NCBI RefSeq assembly: GCF_014200575.1
Contig: NZ_JACHBZ010000021.1
Coordinates: 15,412-79,411, forward strand
Source of the DNA: Mucilaginibacter saanensis
GTDB lineage: Bacteria; Bacteroidota; Bacteroidia; Sphingobacteriales; Sphingobacteriaceae
Reading direction: 5' to 3'
DNA: 64,000 nt
Positions within the stretch are counted from its first letter, which is position 1. The number at the start of each line of letters is the position of its first letter. Below the pieces are notes generated by a model. That model did no database searches and had not been told where the DNA came from. It worked only from the letters and a program-made list of their open reading frames with translations. The position numbers and the translations under genes are program-made. Positions 53,967 through 63,896 of this stretch are shown here, piece after piece.

Positions 53967-56858
53967 TTATTCTATTACACTTTCTTCAAAAGCATAATCC
54001 TCCAGCGGAGGGCATGAGCAAATTAGTGTACGATCGCCGTAGGTATCATTAACACGCCCAACTGACGGCCAGAATTTATAGGCAGCCACATAAGGAAGCG
54101 GGAATGCTGCTTTTTGACGGGTGTAGTCATGTTCCCACTCATTGGCGGTAATTACAGCTGCTGTATGCGGCGCATTTTTCAGTGGGTTATCAGCTCTGTC
54201 TGACAGACCATTGGCAACATCAGCAATTTCATGGCGTATGGCTATCATTGCATCGCAAAAACGGTCAAGCTCATGCTTCGGCTCTGATTCAGTAGGCTCT
54301 ACCATCACCGTGCCCGCAACCGGGAACGATACTGTAGGCGCATGGAAACCATAATCCATCAGTCGTTTGGCAATATCTGTAACCTCAACACCAAACGTTT
54401 TAAATGAACGGCAATCCAATATCATTTCGTGCGCACAACGGCCGTTGGCACCGGTATACAGTACCGGAAAATGATCCTGCAACCTGGCTTTAATATAGTT
54501 AGCGTTTAAAATAGCATAACGTGTAGCGTTGGTTAAGCCATCACCACCCATCATAGCTATATAGGCATGTGATATGATCAGGATAGATGCTGATCCCCAT
54601 GGCGCTGCCGATACAGCGTGAATAGATTTACCTCGATCAATATCTACAACAGCATGGCCTGGTAAATAAGGTACCAGGTGCTTAGCCACACCAATAGGAC
54701 CCATACCCGGACCACCGCCGCCATGTGGTATACAAAACGTTTTGTGCAGGTTAAGGTGGCAAACATCGGCACCAATATTAGCCGGACTGGTAAGTCCAAC
54801 CTGTGCGTTCATGTTGGCACCATCCATATAAACCTGACCACCATTTTGGTGTATAATATCACAGATCTCAATAATTGACTCCTCAAATACCCCGTGGGTA
54901 GATGGATAAGTAACCATTAAGCAGGAAAGTTCATTTTTATACTGCTCGGCTTTAGCTTTCATATCGGCAACATCAATATTACCGTTATCATCGCACTTAA
55001 CAACCACTATCTTCATACCCGCCATAGCTGCAGATGCAGGGTTTGTGCCATGTGCAGATGATGGAATCAAAGCTATATTGCGATGATGATCGCCACGGTC
55101 ATGATGATAGGCACGGATAACCATTAGGCCCGCATATTCGCCTTGTGCACCTGCGTTTGGCTGTAAGCTCATGGCTGCAAAGCCGGTGATCTCGCTTAGC
55201 CAGTTGTTGATTTCATCAAACAGCTGCATGTAGCCACCAACCTGATCGGTAGGAGCAAATGGGTGAATCTTGCTAAACTCAGCCCAGGTAACAGGCACCA
55301 TTTCGGTGGTAGCATTTAGTTTCATGGTACATGAACCCAAAGCAATCATGGAATGGCAAAGCGAAAGATCTTTGGTTTCAAGTGATTTGATATAGCGCAG
55401 CATTTCATGCTCTGAATGATGCGTATTGAATAAGGCATGTGTTAAGTAAGCTGATGTACGCTGCAGTTCTGTTGGGATAACCGTTTGCAGGTTGGCTTTC
55501 AGTTCATCAAAGTTTACATCATTAATGGTTTTACCAATAACCTTTGCAAAAAACCTAACGATATTTTTAATATCCTCTGGCGATGTAGTTTCATCAAGCG
55601 ATATGGTAACAATTGAACCTTCATAATGAAAGTTCATTTCGTTGTTTAACGCTTCGGAATGGATGGGGCCTGCCAGGTGGGCAACATCAAACTTCAAGGT
55701 ATCAAAGTATGATTCGTTTAGTTGCTTGTAACCCAATTCGCCAAGGGCTTTGGCTAACAGAATAGCTAAACAATGAATGCGCCCGGCAATCAGTTTAACA
55801 CCCTGCGGACCGTGATATACGGCATACATACCAGCCATAATGGCCAGTAATGCCTGTGCAGTACAAATATTTGAAGTTGCTTTATCACGACGGATGTGTT
55901 GCTCGCGGGTTTGCAGTGCCATGCGCAGGGCATAATTACCGGCACTATCAATAGTAACACCAATAATGCGGCCGGGGATGGAACGTTTATATTCTTCCTT
56001 GGTTGCAAAAAATGCAGCATGCGGACCACCAAAGCCCATTGGCACACCAAAGCGCTGGGTTGAACCCACCACAATATCGGCGCCCCACTCGCCCGGCGGC
56101 GTTAGCAGCACCAGGCTCATAATATCGGCAACAACGGTAAGTTTAATGCCTTTTTCATGACCCTTTGCAGCAAAATCTGCGTAGTTATATACGGCACCAT
56201 TACCTGCAGGATATTGAACTATGGCACCAAACATACTGTCGGTTAGTTCTACAGTGCGGTGATCGCCTATTTGCAGTTCAATACCGTAAGGCTCTGAACG
56301 GGTTTTTAAGATATCAATAGTTTGCGGGAACAGCTCTTCTGAAACAAAGAAAATGTTGGCTCCGGTATTTTTACGCAAACTGTATTGCATAAACATAGCC
56401 TCGGCAGCGGCAGTGCCTTCATCTAATAACGATGCGTTGGCAATTTCCATTCCGGTTAAATCAATAACCATGGTTTGAAAATTCAGCAATGCTTGTAAAC
56501 GGCCTTGAGCAATCTCGGCCTGATAGGGTGTATATTGGGTATACCATCCTGGGTTTTCCAGTATGTTACGTTGTATAACGCCCGGTACGATAACATCATA
56601 ATAACCCTTGCCTATATATGATTTAAACACCTTGTTTTTTGAAGCTGTTTGTTTCAATGTGTTCAGGTAATCAAATTCGCTTTTGGCAGGTGGTAAATTC
56701 AACGGATTTTTCAATCGTATTTTAAGCGGTACGGTTTCGTCTATCAATTCATCAAGCGTATTTACACCGATTGTTTTTAACATTTTTTCGGCGTCTGCCT
56801 GATTTGGTGCTATGTGCCTATATTCGAATTTTTCCTGGTATTGCGTATCTAATTTCAT
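53967..56858 (-). CDS. gcvP: Glycine dehydrogenase (decarboxylating), P-protein
   Basis: The PLP-dependent P-protein of the glycine cleavage system, 963 residues as a single chain with N- and C-terminal halves fused. It decarboxylates glycine and passes the aminomethyl group to H-protein. The PLP lysine is in [17 protein letters not shown] (around residue 705). [16 protein letters not shown] and [14 protein letters not shown] are also typical. Divergent to an Lrp-type gene. The gcvT and gcvH genes are not nearby. It would use the glycine made by kbl/tdh. Confidence 0.96.
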   Translation of the reverse strand: MKLDTQYQEKFEYRHIAPNQADAEKMLKTIGVNTLDELIDETVPLKIRLKNPLNLPPAKSEFDYLNTLKQTASKNKVFKSYIGKGYYDVIVPGVIQRNILENPGWYTQYTPYQAEIAQGRLQALLNFQTMVIDLTGMEIANASLLDEGTAAAEAMFMQYSLRKNTGANIFFVSEELFPQTIDILKTRSEPYGIELQIGDHRTVELTDSMFGAIVQYPAGNGAVYNYADFAAKGHEKGIKLTVVADIMSLVLLTPPGEWGADIVVGSTQRFGVPMGFGGPHAAFFATKEEYKRSIPGRIIGVTIDSAGNYALRMALQTREQHIRRDKATSNICTAQALLAIMAGMYAVYHGPQGVKLIAGRIHCLAILLAKALGELGYKQLNESYFDTLKFDVAHLAGPIHSEALNNEMNFHYEGSIVTISLDETTSPEDIKNIVRFFAKVIGKTINDVNFDELKANLQTVIPTELQRTSAYLTHALFNTHHSEHEMLRYIKSLETKDLSLCHSMIALGSCTMKLNATTEMVPVTWAEFSKIHPFAPTDQVGGYMQLFDEINNWLSEITGFAAMSLQPNAGAQGEYAGLMVIRAYHHDRGDHHRNIALIPSSAHGTNPASAAMAGMKIVVVKCDDNGNIDVADMKAKAEQYKNELSCLMVTYPSTHGVFEESIIEICDIIHQNGGQVYMDGANMNAQVGLTSPANIGADVCHLNLHKTFCIPHGGGGPGMGPIGVAKHLVPYLPGHAVVDIDRGKSIHAVSAAPWGSASILIISHAYIAMMGGDGLTNATRYAILNANYIKARLQDHFPVLYTGANGRCAHEMILDCRSFKTFGVEVTDIAKRLMDYGFHAPTVSFPVAGTVMVEPTESEPKHELDRFCDAMIAIRHEIADVANGLSDRADNPLKNAPHTAAVITANEWEHDYTRQKAAFPLPYVAAYKFWPSVGRVNDTYGDRTLICSCPPLEDYAFEESVIE

Positions 56859-57019
56859 GCTTTGCTACTTAAATATTATCCCGCCCAAATTTACGTAATA
56901 AAGAATTTTTATTTTATAACCAAAGGTATATTGGTAAATTTTTCTGTAGAAGATGTTATTTTTATAAAAAAAATCTTAATCATACCATATTCACTCATTT
57001 ATAAAGAAAAATTATCCTA

Positions 57020-57478
57020 ATGGAACCCATAGACGAAATTGATAAAGGCATTTTACGCGAACTGCAAAAAAACGCGAAGATCACCACTAAAGAACTGGCC
57101 TCAAAACTAAACCTTACCATCTCACCGGTTTATGAGCGGATAAAGCGTTTGGAAAACATGGGCTTTATTAAAGAATACGTTGCTATCCTGAATAAAGAAA
57201 CTATTGGAAAGGCCTTTACCAGTTATTGCCAAGTATCCATGCGCTATCACGAAGAGTATATCGATAAATTTGAAGAAGAGATCTTAAAGCTCGACGAGGT
57301 TCAGGAATGCTACCACATAGCCGGGCAAATAGATTTTTTATTGAAGATAAATGTAGGCAGTATTGATGAATATCATGATTTTATAAGGTACAAACTATCA
57401 AAAATCAACAATATTGGGATCTTAAACAGTGCCTTTGTTCTAAAAGAAATCAAAAAGACCTATGCCTATAATATTTAG
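57020..57478 (+). CDS. Lrp/AsnC family transcriptional regulator
   Basis: A 152-residue regulator. The N-terminal helix-turn-helix (about 15-45, ELQKNAKITTKELASKLNLTISPVYERIKRLE) and the C-terminal RAM effector domain (QECYHIAGQIDFLLKINVGSIDEYHDF) are complete. It faces gcvP across a 160-base promoter region; Lrp is a known activator of the gcv operon in Escherichia coli, so local control of glycine cleavage is plausible. Confidence 0.93.
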   Translation: MEPIDEIDKGILRELQKNAKITTKELASKLNLTISPVYERIKRLENMGFIKEYVAILNKETIGKAFTSYCQVSMRYHEEYIDKFEEEILKLDEVQECYHIAGQIDFLLKINVGSIDEYHDFIRYKLSKINNIGILNSAFVLKEIKKTYAYNI

Positions 57479-57490
57479 CCCCGAAAATAC

Positions 57491-58207
57491 TTAAGCCAAT
57501 TGGCGCAAATACATCTGGATAGTATTTTCCAACCCGTAATATAATGCGTCGCTGATGAGCGCGTGACCTATGCTCACTTCGTCCAATGCGGGTATGTTTT
57601 CGGCAAAGTATTTAAGGTTGTGCAGATCAAGATCATGCCCGGCGTTTATGCCCAAGCCAGCATCATGAGCTACTTTTGCAGCTTCAATATAAGGGGCGAT
57701 GGCCAGTTCCTTCCCTTGGGAGAAATGTGTGGCATAGCCTTCGGTGTATAGCTCAATGCGGTCGGTGCCGGTTTTAGCGGCACCTTCAACCATTTCGGCA
57801 ATTGGGTCAACGAAAATAGAAACACGAATGCCTGCCTCTTTAAATACCGCTATCATATCCTTTAAATAATGATAATTGGTAATGGTATCCCAGCCGTGGT
57901 TTGATGTAATTTGCCCCAATACATCAGGCACTAAGGTTACCTGCTCGGGCTTGTTGGCCAGCACCAGATCAATAAACTTTTGCTCCTGGCAATTACCCTC
58001 AATGTTAAACTCGGTGGTAACTATTTTTTTTAGTTCAAAAACATCATCATACCTGATATGTCTTTCATCGGGCCGCGGATGCACGGTGATGCCCTGCGCA
58101 CCAAAGCGTTCACAATCTTTAGCAACCTGTATCAGGTCGGGATTATTGCCCCCGCGCGAATTGCGCAGCGTAGCTATTTTATTGATATTGACAGATAAAC
58201 GGGTCAT
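57491..58207 (-). CDS. pdxJ: Pyridoxine 5'-phosphate synthase
   Basis: Condenses 3-amino-2-oxopropyl phosphate with deoxyxylulose 5-phosphate to pyridoxine 5'-phosphate in vitamin B6 synthesis. A 238-residue TIM barrel with the start [43 protein letters not shown] and [10 protein letters not shown]. The start is the ATG at 58207. It provides the PLP used by kbl and gcvP. Confidence 0.95.
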   Translation of the reverse strand: MTRLSVNINKIATLRNSRGGNNPDLIQVAKDCERFGAQGITVHPRPDERHIRYDDVFELKKIVTTEFNIEGNCQEQKFIDLVLANKPEQVTLVPDVLGQITSNHGWDTITNYHYLKDMIAVFKEAGIRVSIFVDPIAEMVEGAAKTGTDRIELYTEGYATHFSQGKELAIAPYIEAAKVAHDAGLGINAGHDLDLHNLKYFAENIPALDEVSIGHALISDALYYGLENTIQMYLRQLA

Positions 58208-58276
58208 GGTTCAAAGTTAATACATCATTTACTTAAATATAAACCTATTATTAATTGATAAGTTTATATTTAAATC

Positions 58277-58798
58277 ATGAAACCTAAATCTATTATTGCT
58301 GAGCTTGTTACATTGATTATTATTTACATAGCAATACGATTATTTGTTTTTTTATTGACCGGCACCTGGCGAAACAATGCTACCATTGATATTGATTTAC
58401 TTGACACCTATTTTGTTATAGGTCAAACATCAGTTGTTATTCCTGCTTTTTTAATGCTCACAACAATAGTATATCTCCTTAAAGAGGGCTTTTATCACTA
58501 TAAAAGAAAAGCGCAAAACCTAATTCTGATAATCGCTAATCTCTTATTTCTTATTGCATTATACCCCTTGTCAACATTGGTTAATATGATACCCAAACCC
58601 GCATGGACATTATATCCGCCACTATCGGCCTTACCAAAGGCAACGTCTTTGTCTTATAACCAAAACGTCAGGGCATTCTTCTTTATTAAGCAAATAACCC
58701 CAGGCATGATCATCATTTTTATGCTGATATTAGTTATAAGTGCTATACTTACCGGCAAAAACTGGAATATCCATAAACATGAACACCAAACCCCTTAA
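58277..58798 (+). CDS. Four-helix membrane protein with a cytochrome-oxidase-like segment
   Basis: A 173-residue inner-membrane protein with four predicted helices: ELVTLIIIYIAIRLFVFLL, TSVVIPAFLMLTTIVYLL, LILIIANLLFLIALYPL and ITPGMIIIFMLILVISAIL. The segment DIDLLDTYFVIGQTSVVIPAF resembles the HDTYYVVAHFHYVL stretch of cytochrome oxidase subunit I, but the haem-copper histidines are absent, so no redox role is claimed. It overlaps the downstream gene by 20 bases. Function unknown. Confidence 0.75.
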   Translation: MKPKSIIAELVTLIIIYIAIRLFVFLLTGTWRNNATIDIDLLDTYFVIGQTSVVIPAFLMLTTIVYLLKEGFYHYKRKAQNLILIIANLLFLIALYPLSTLVNMIPKPAWTLYPPLSALPKATSLSYNQNVRAFFFIKQITPGMIIIFMLILVISAILTGKNWNIHKHEHQTP

Positions 58799-59777
58799 AT
58801 ACTTACTCACCATTTTTATATTAACCTGCGCACATCAATTAACAAACGCCCAGGCTAACTACCGCAAAATAGAAAACTATAAAACGTTTTACGGCTGGGC
58901 ACATCATTACCCGCAAGATTGGATGATACTACGACAGTTTGAGAACGAGGGCAAAAGCTATTATTTGCTGGTGAACCCACAAACGCTAGAAACCAAAATT
59001 GATGAACCTGATTTTTACCAGGTTAAACTGATGAGCATAGCGGAGGCACGTACCTTTTTTAAAAACACGCCTTACCAAAAAGCACTGCGCCGAGCCGAGA
59101 AGCAATCTATTGCCTTGCAGGATGCAGGTATTGAAAGCGGTATTCCGAAAGAAACTGGCATTAGCCTAACTGCAGATTTATGTCCATCGCACCGTCCGCT
59201 AGATAAGCGGATCTTCACCGATATTTTTACCGAATTTCAAAAGGTAGAGCGTCCCGTACCTGTTGCACTCTCTGTTACCGGCGTATGGATGCGCCAGCAT
59301 CCACAGGATCTGGAATGGCTTAAACAGATGCAGGCCAAACATGAAATTTACATTACCTGGATTAATCATTCTTTTAATCACCACGTAAGCCTGAAAGCTC
59401 CGCTAAAGGAAAATTTTTTACTGGAGCCCGGTACCGACATGAATTATGAGATACTGGAAACCGAAAAGGCGATGCTTAAAAACGGTTTGCTGCCATCGGT
59501 GTTTTTCAGATTCCCGGGCCTGGTATCCGATCAGCAACTGGTATACAAATTAACCGACTATGGTCTGATCCCGATTGGTACAGATGCCTGGCTTGCCAAA
59601 GGGCAACAACCACAATCCGGCAGTATTGTACTGATACATGGCAATGGAAACGAACCTGTGGGAGTAAATGATTTTATAAAACTGCTGCAATCAAAGGCTG
59701 GCTCCATAGCCAAAAAGCAATGGCTGCTGTATGATTTGCGGGAAACTGTTGAGGATGAATTTGAGGGGAGTAATTGA
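58779..59777 (+). CDS. Polysaccharide-deacetylase-like secreted protein
   Basis: A 332-residue protein with signal peptide (MNTKPLKYLLTIFILTCAHQLTNA-Q). A NodB-like layout can be recognised: the first Asp segment as SLTADLCPSHRPLDKRIF, a His motif in WINHSFNHH, the RFPGLVSDQQ segment in place of RxPxG, DAWLA, and GSIVLIHGNGNE near the C-terminus. The classic TFDDG is replaced by LTADLCP, so activity may differ. The start ATG at 58779 begins a good signal peptide. It may act on an exported or cell-wall polysaccharide. Confidence 0.75.
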   Translation: MNTKPLKYLLTIFILTCAHQLTNAQANYRKIENYKTFYGWAHHYPQDWMILRQFENEGKSYYLLVNPQTLETKIDEPDFYQVKLMSIAEARTFFKNTPYQKALRRAEKQSIALQDAGIESGIPKETGISLTADLCPSHRPLDKRIFTDIFTEFQKVERPVPVALSVTGVWMRQHPQDLEWLKQMQAKHEIYITWINHSFNHHVSLKAPLKENFLLEPGTDMNYEILETEKAMLKNGLLPSVFFRFPGLVSDQQLVYKLTDYGLIPIGTDAWLAKGQQPQSGSIVLIHGNGNEPVGVNDFIKLLQSKAGSIAKKQWLLYDLRETVEDEFEGSN

Positions 59778-59785
59778 AAAAAAAA

Positions 59786-60322
59786 TCAACCCTTTTCTTC
59801 AATCTTGTTAATCACTGTTTTAACAACTGTATTGTTGATCATTTTTTGGATTCGTAAGTGCATCCTTTTTTCGTCATCGGATTGATCTTCAAAAGCAGTT
59901 GCGTTTTTGATCTGGGCTATATTGGCTTTCATCCTTATCCGATTGTCTTCCACTATTTCTGCAGGCACATCATATTGCGGCGCAAGCAATTTGGAGTAAT
60001 AGGACAGACTGTTATTTTCAATAAATGACAACATGGATACGCGCAGCCCTTCCAAAATATCCAAGGCTTGCAAGGCATCCTTTTCTTCATCCTCAAATTT
60101 CACTACAATCACCGATCTGCTCTTATATTCTATAAAAATATCCTCATCCTTACTGTCCTTTGCCGAAAGCGATAAGTTACAATTTAAAGAAAAAGTATCT
60201 TTTGTGATCCGTTGCCAGGGGTATGACATAGAAGTATCGCATGCGGCTTCATTATGCTTATCAAAATACCCCTCATTAACAGAGTAAAACAAAATATTGG
60301 TAGTTTGACTAAGGATGATCAT
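59786..60322 (-). CDS. Hypothetical protein, 178 aa
   Basis: A soluble, acidic protein with no signal peptide or membrane helix. It starts MIILSQTTNILFYSVNEG and has an early beta-rich part (SRSVIVVKFEDEEKD) and a helical, charged C-terminus (RMHLRIQKMINNTVVKTVIN). No family is recognised. It faces the deacetylase-like gene tail to tail with 8 bases between stops. Confidence 0.7.
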   Translation of the reverse strand: MIILSQTTNILFYSVNEGYFDKHNEAACDTSMSYPWQRITKDTFSLNCNLSLSAKDSKDEDIFIEYKSRSVIVVKFEDEEKDALQALDILEGLRVSMLSFIENNSLSYYSKLLAPQYDVPAEIVEDNRIRMKANIAQIKNATAFEDQSDDEKRMHLRIQKMINNTVVKTVINKIEEKG

Positions 60323-60410
60323 ATACGCTGGTTTAGGATAAGAGTGATGAAACTGCTAAAACAAATATAAAATATTCAAGTTGATATTAATGCCCTGAAT
60401 ACCGCAATAA

Positions 60411-60440
60411 AAAAGGCATGATCCTAAAACCATGCCTTTT
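60411..60440. terminator. Terminator of ahcY (bidirectional stem)
   Basis: AAAAGGCATG/CATGCCTTTT form a 10-bp stem with a 10-base loop, followed by T-rich sequence in both directions, 24 bases beyond the ahcY stop. Confidence 0.88.
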
Positions 60441-60463
60441 GAATTTTTTATTTTGACTTAACC

Positions 60464-61780
60464 TTAGTAACGGTAATATTCAGGTTTAAACGGACCTTCA
60501 ACAGTTACACCGATGTACTCAGCCTGATCCTGGTCTAAAACTTCCAGCTCAACGCCAATTTTGGCAAGGTGTAAGCGGGCTACTTTTTCGTCAAGATGTT
60601 TTGGCAGAGTGTAAACCTTGTTCTCGTAAGCAGCACCATTAGTCCAAAGCTCTAATTGAGCTAAAGTTTGATTGGTGAACGAGTTACTCATTACAAAGCT
60701 TGGGTGACCGGTTGCACAACCTAAATTTACCAAACGACCTTCGGCCAGTACAATAACATCACTGCCATCAATGGTATATTTATCAACCTGTGGCTTAATT
60801 TCAATTTTGGTGTTGCCATAAGCTCCGTTTAACCAGGCCATGTCAATCTCGTTATCAAAGTGACCAATGTTACAAACAATGGCTTTATCTTTCAATGCAC
60901 GGAAATGCTCTTCGCGAACAATGTTTTTATTACCGGTTGCAGTAACTACAATATCGGCCTCTTTAATAGCAGTACCTAATTTTTTAACCTCGAAACCTTC
61001 CATAGCTGCCTGTAATGCGCAAATAGGATCAATTTCAGTTACTATAACACGTACGCCTGAATTACGTAAGCTATCGGCAGAACCTTTACCTACGTCACCA
61101 TAACCACAAACAACAGCCACTTTGCCGGCCATCATTACATCAGTAGCACGACGGATGGCATCAACCAATGATTCGCGGCAACCGTATTTGTTATCAAATT
61201 TTGATTTGGTAACCGAGTCATTAACGTTAATGGCAGGCATTGGTAACGTGCCGGCTTTCATGCGCTCATATAAGCGGTGAACACCAGTTGTTGTTTCTTC
61301 TGATAAGCCTTTAATACCGGCAACCAGTTCAGGATATTTATCTAAGACCATATTGGTTAAATCGCCGCCATCATCCAATATCATGTTTAATGGTTTGCGG
61401 TCTTCACCAAAGAACAATGTTTGCTCAATACACCAGTCAAACTCTTCGGCATTCATGCCTTTCCAGGCGTAAACAGAAGTTCCTGCAGCAGCAATAGCAG
61501 CAGCAGCATGATCCTGGGTTGAGAATATATTACATGACGACCAGGTTACTTCGGCACCAAGTTCAATTAAAGTTTCAATTAATACAGCTGTTTGGATGGT
61601 CATGTGCAAACAACCTGCAATGCGTGCACCTTTTAATGCTTTTGACGGGCCGTACTCTTTACGTAACGCCATAAGACCCGGCATTTCTGCTTCGGCCAAT
61701 TCAATTTCCTTACGGCCCCATTCGGCCAGTGAAAAGTCTTTAACTTTGTATTTTGTGTAAACGGTCTCTACTGATGACAT
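60464..61780 (-). CDS. ahcY: Adenosylhomocysteinase
   Basis: Hydrolyses S-adenosylhomocysteine to adenosine and homocysteine, restoring the methyl cycle. 438 residues with [17 protein letters not shown], the NAD motif [33 protein letters not shown] [18 protein letters not shown], and a C-terminal KPEYYRY, as expected. The upstream 5' region on the minus strand contains an AACGC..GCGTT and CACAC..GTGTG pairing that could form a small leader structure (61806-61890). Confidence 0.97.
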   Translation of the reverse strand: MSSVETVYTKYKVKDFSLAEWGRKEIELAEAEMPGLMALRKEYGPSKALKGARIAGCLHMTIQTAVLIETLIELGAEVTWSSCNIFSTQDHAAAAIAAAGTSVYAWKGMNAEEFDWCIEQTLFFGEDRKPLNMILDDGGDLTNMVLDKYPELVAGIKGLSEETTTGVHRLYERMKAGTLPMPAINVNDSVTKSKFDNKYGCRESLVDAIRRATDVMMAGKVAVVCGYGDVGKGSADSLRNSGVRVIVTEIDPICALQAAMEGFEVKKLGTAIKEADIVVTATGNKNIVREEHFRALKDKAIVCNIGHFDNEIDMAWLNGAYGNTKIEIKPQVDKYTIDGSDVIVLAEGRLVNLGCATGHPSFVMSNSFTNQTLAQLELWTNGAAYENKVYTLPKHLDEKVARLHLAKIGVELEVLDQDQAEYIGVTVEGPFKPEYYRY

Positions 61781-61951
61781 AGTTTCTTTTATTTTTTATG
61801 CAAATTTAGCTTATATGTTTATCAAAACGAAATAGAACGCCACACCAGTTAAGGGTAGTGTGATTAAAGCAAATAAATATGGCGTTGGGAATACAATGCG
61901 GCACCATGATACCGGGCGGCACAAACTGACTAATTTGGGAGTTATTACCAG
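61781..61951 (-). other. Leader region of ahcY with possible stem structure
   Basis: Between bactofilin and ahcY (171 bases). On the minus strand, AACGC/GCGTT and an inner CACAC/GTGTG can pair around a TACCCTTAACTG loop. It does not match a riboswitch class that I can recognise. Confidence 0.3.
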
Positions 61952-62317
61952 CTACTCAGCGGGCTGCTGCATGGCCAGGCGGCCATTGTATACCCCTCCG
62001 GTTTCAACTATTAATGTTTGGGTTTTTATATCCCCGGTAATTTTACCGCTTGCTTTTATCTCCAATGATCCCGTTTCAATATCACCTTTAACAATACCAT
62101 AAACAACCATCTCTTTGGTAATAACATTACCCGTAACCATTCCTTTTTCGCCCAGTATCAAGCCTTCATCAACGGTTACATCGCCATTGATCTGGCCATC
62201 AATGCGGGCAAAGGCCGGCGCCTTAAGGCTGCCGTCAAAAATGCTGCCATCGCTTATCCACGTAGATATAGCCTGCTGGTCAAGTGCAATTTTATCTTTT
62301 TTACCAAAAATAGCCAT
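61952..62317 (-). CDS. Bactofilin (polymer-forming cytoskeletal protein)
   Basis: A 121-residue protein of the bactofilin family: right-handed beta-helix with repeats such as GSLKAPAFARIDGQINGDVTVDEGLILGEKGMVTGNVITKEMVVYGIVKGDI, and short non-helical ends. It polymerises without nucleotide into filaments at the membrane and often recruits LytM-type peptidases, here encoded immediately downstream of its position on the same strand (M23 at 62411-63286, transcribed first). The pair probably shapes the cell wall. Confidence 0.93.
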   Translation of the reverse strand: MAIFGKKDKIALDQQAISTWISDGSIFDGSLKAPAFARIDGQINGDVTVDEGLILGEKGMVTGNVITKEMVVYGIVKGDIETGSLEIKASGKITGDIKTQTLIVETGGVYNGRLAMQQPAE

Positions 62318-62334
62318 CTTTGTTTAATGAATTG

Positions 62335-62406
62335 GTGAGTGGCGAATGGATAGTTTGAGTGGTTCCATTAATTAAGGAATACTCAAACTCTCCATTCACT
62401 ACTCAC
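62335..62406. repeat. Long inverted repeat with a 7-base tendency
   Basis: Left arm 62335-62366 and right arm 62376-62406 pair over about 31 bases with a few mismatches (GTGAGT..GAATGGA..AGTTTGAGT). It sits between the M23 and bactofilin genes and resembles the repeat inside waaA (GTGAATGG units). It may act as a processing or attenuation site. Confidence 0.7.
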
Positions 62407-62410
62407 TAAA

Positions 62411-63286
62411 TTATTTATTGAGCGTTAAAAATTTAACCGGGTTTACCGGCTTACCGTTTTTGCGTACCTCATAATGCAGATGTGCACCGGTTGAGTGCCC
62501 TGTTGAACCCACTAATCCAATTTCATCACCTACATTTACCTCTTGGCCCACCTTTACTTTAATGCGTGAAAGGTGCCCGTATACAGTTTCAAAATTATTG
62601 ATATGTGCTATGCGGATACAATTACCATAGCCCCCACTCCAACCGGCAAATACCACCTTACCGCTGGCAGTACATTTTACTTCATCACCTTTTTTCCCTT
62701 TAAAATCAATGCCGGGATGAAACTCGGCACGTCCGTCATCAAAAGGATCGCTGCGATAACCGAAGAAAGATGTAAATGAGCTTACCCGCGGATACCCCAT
62801 CGGCGTAAAAGCAATGGTACCTACCAGATGGTTTAGATAATCGTTATAAAGGGAATACACCTCCTTGTCAGACAATTTTGCACCTTCAGTATTATTATCG
62901 CCGCCAAGCCCTTTGGTTGAAAAACCTTTTAACCCACGCCTTTTTAAATAGCCGTTAATAGTTTTAAGCTTGCCTTCTATAGCCTGAATATATGACTGGG
63001 CGCTGCCTTCTTTAGCATCCGTTGCTGTAACCACAGGTACAGCACCTTTAAGCTTTACTATTTGCGCCAGCAATTGCTGTTTTTCCTGTTCCTGCCTGGA
63101 GTTTTGAGATTTTAAATAAAATATAGCACCAACCAACACCAATAAAACGCACAGTATGCTATAGGCATAGTGCTTTATTCTGTTCAGGTGTTTTGTTTTT
63201 ATTTGTAATGATTTGGTGTGCTGATGGTTTTTGTTAATTATAACAACCGTACTAACGTCTGAGGGCTTATTGTTCATCAAATTCAT
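62411..63286 (-). CDS. M23 (LytM) family metallopeptidase
   Basis: A 291-residue envelope protein: a basic N-terminal cytosolic tail (1-39), one membrane helix (about 40-58, YAYSILCVLLVLVGAIFYL), a coiled coil (about 62-115) and a C-terminal peptidase M23 domain with zinc ligands His190 and Asp194 (FHPGIDFKG) and HLHYEV (His269, His271). It cuts peptidoglycan cross-links or regulates amidases. It is transcribed before bactofilin, a pairing also known from Helicobacter (Csd/CcmA). Confidence 0.93.
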   Translation of the reverse strand: MNLMNNKPSDVSTVVIINKNHQHTKSLQIKTKHLNRIKHYAYSILCVLLVLVGAIFYLKSQNSRQEQEKQQLLAQIVKLKGAVPVVTATDAKEGSAQSYIQAIEGKLKTINGYLKRRGLKGFSTKGLGGDNNTEGAKLSDKEVYSLYNDYLNHLVGTIAFTPMGYPRVSSFTSFFGYRSDPFDDGRAEFHPGIDFKGKKGDEVKCTASGKVVFAGWSGGYGNCIRIAHINNFETVYGHLSRIKVKVGQEVNVGDEIGLVGSTGHSTGAHLHYEVRKNGKPVNPVKFLTLNK

Positions 63287-63485
63287 TAATTAGGGTATGC
63301 AATATAGTTATTAGTAACAACAAATCAATACCCATTCTAAATAAAAGCCTAAGCAGTTAACTATTAACGGTGTGGCTCATAGGGGTATCCCGCGTCAGCA
63401 AAGTGTTATTATTGTGTTTTTTAGATATAAACTGTTAATCATTTCTTATTTTTGTTTCAGGTAAATTTAGTGTAATAGAAAAATT

Positions 63486-63896
63486 ATGTATCCAGAATAT
63501 TTAGTTGCCCCAATGCGGGAAGATTTGACAAGAGTTGGTTTTGAGGAGTTGAAAGATGCTGATGCTGTAAAAAATGCAATTGAAAGCGAAGGCACCGTAT
63601 TTGTTATGGTAAATTCTGTTTGTGGTTGTGCAGCAGCTAATGCACGCCCTGCAGCAAGAATTGCAGCAGCAAATGAAAAACACCCTACTAAACTGGTAAC
63701 TGTTTTTGCAGGTATGGAAAAAGAAGCGGTTGATGCTGCACGTAACTACATGTTGCCTTACCCTCCATCATCACCAGCTATGGCCTTGTTTAAAGATGGT
63801 AAACTGGTACACATTATTGAACGCCATCAAATTGAAGGTCGCCCAGCACAAATGATAGCCGATAACTTAATTGGCGCATTTGAACAATATTGCTAA
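63486..63896 (+). CDS. BrxA/BrxB family bacilliredoxin
   Basis: A 136-residue thioredoxin-fold protein of the DUF1094 family that reduces bacillithiol mixed disulfides in bacillithiol producers. The active-site motif VNSVCGCAAANARP (Cys46-Gly-Cys48) is intact, as is the AMALFKDGKLVHIIERHQIEGR segment. The stop codon TAA at 63894-63896 is inside the first unit of the GCTAAAG array. Confidence 0.94.
   Translation: MYPEYLVAPMREDLTRVGFEELKDADAVKNAIESEGTVFVMVNSVCGCAAANARPAARIAAANEKHPTKLVTVFAGMEKEAVDAARNYMLPYPPSSPAMALFKDGKLVHIIERHQIEGRPAQMIADNLIGAFEQYC

Noticed and set aside
61781..61870. Known S-adenosylhomocysteine riboswitch
   Set aside because: The sequence does not show the conserved SAH riboswitch core, and that class is known mainly outside Bacteroidota.
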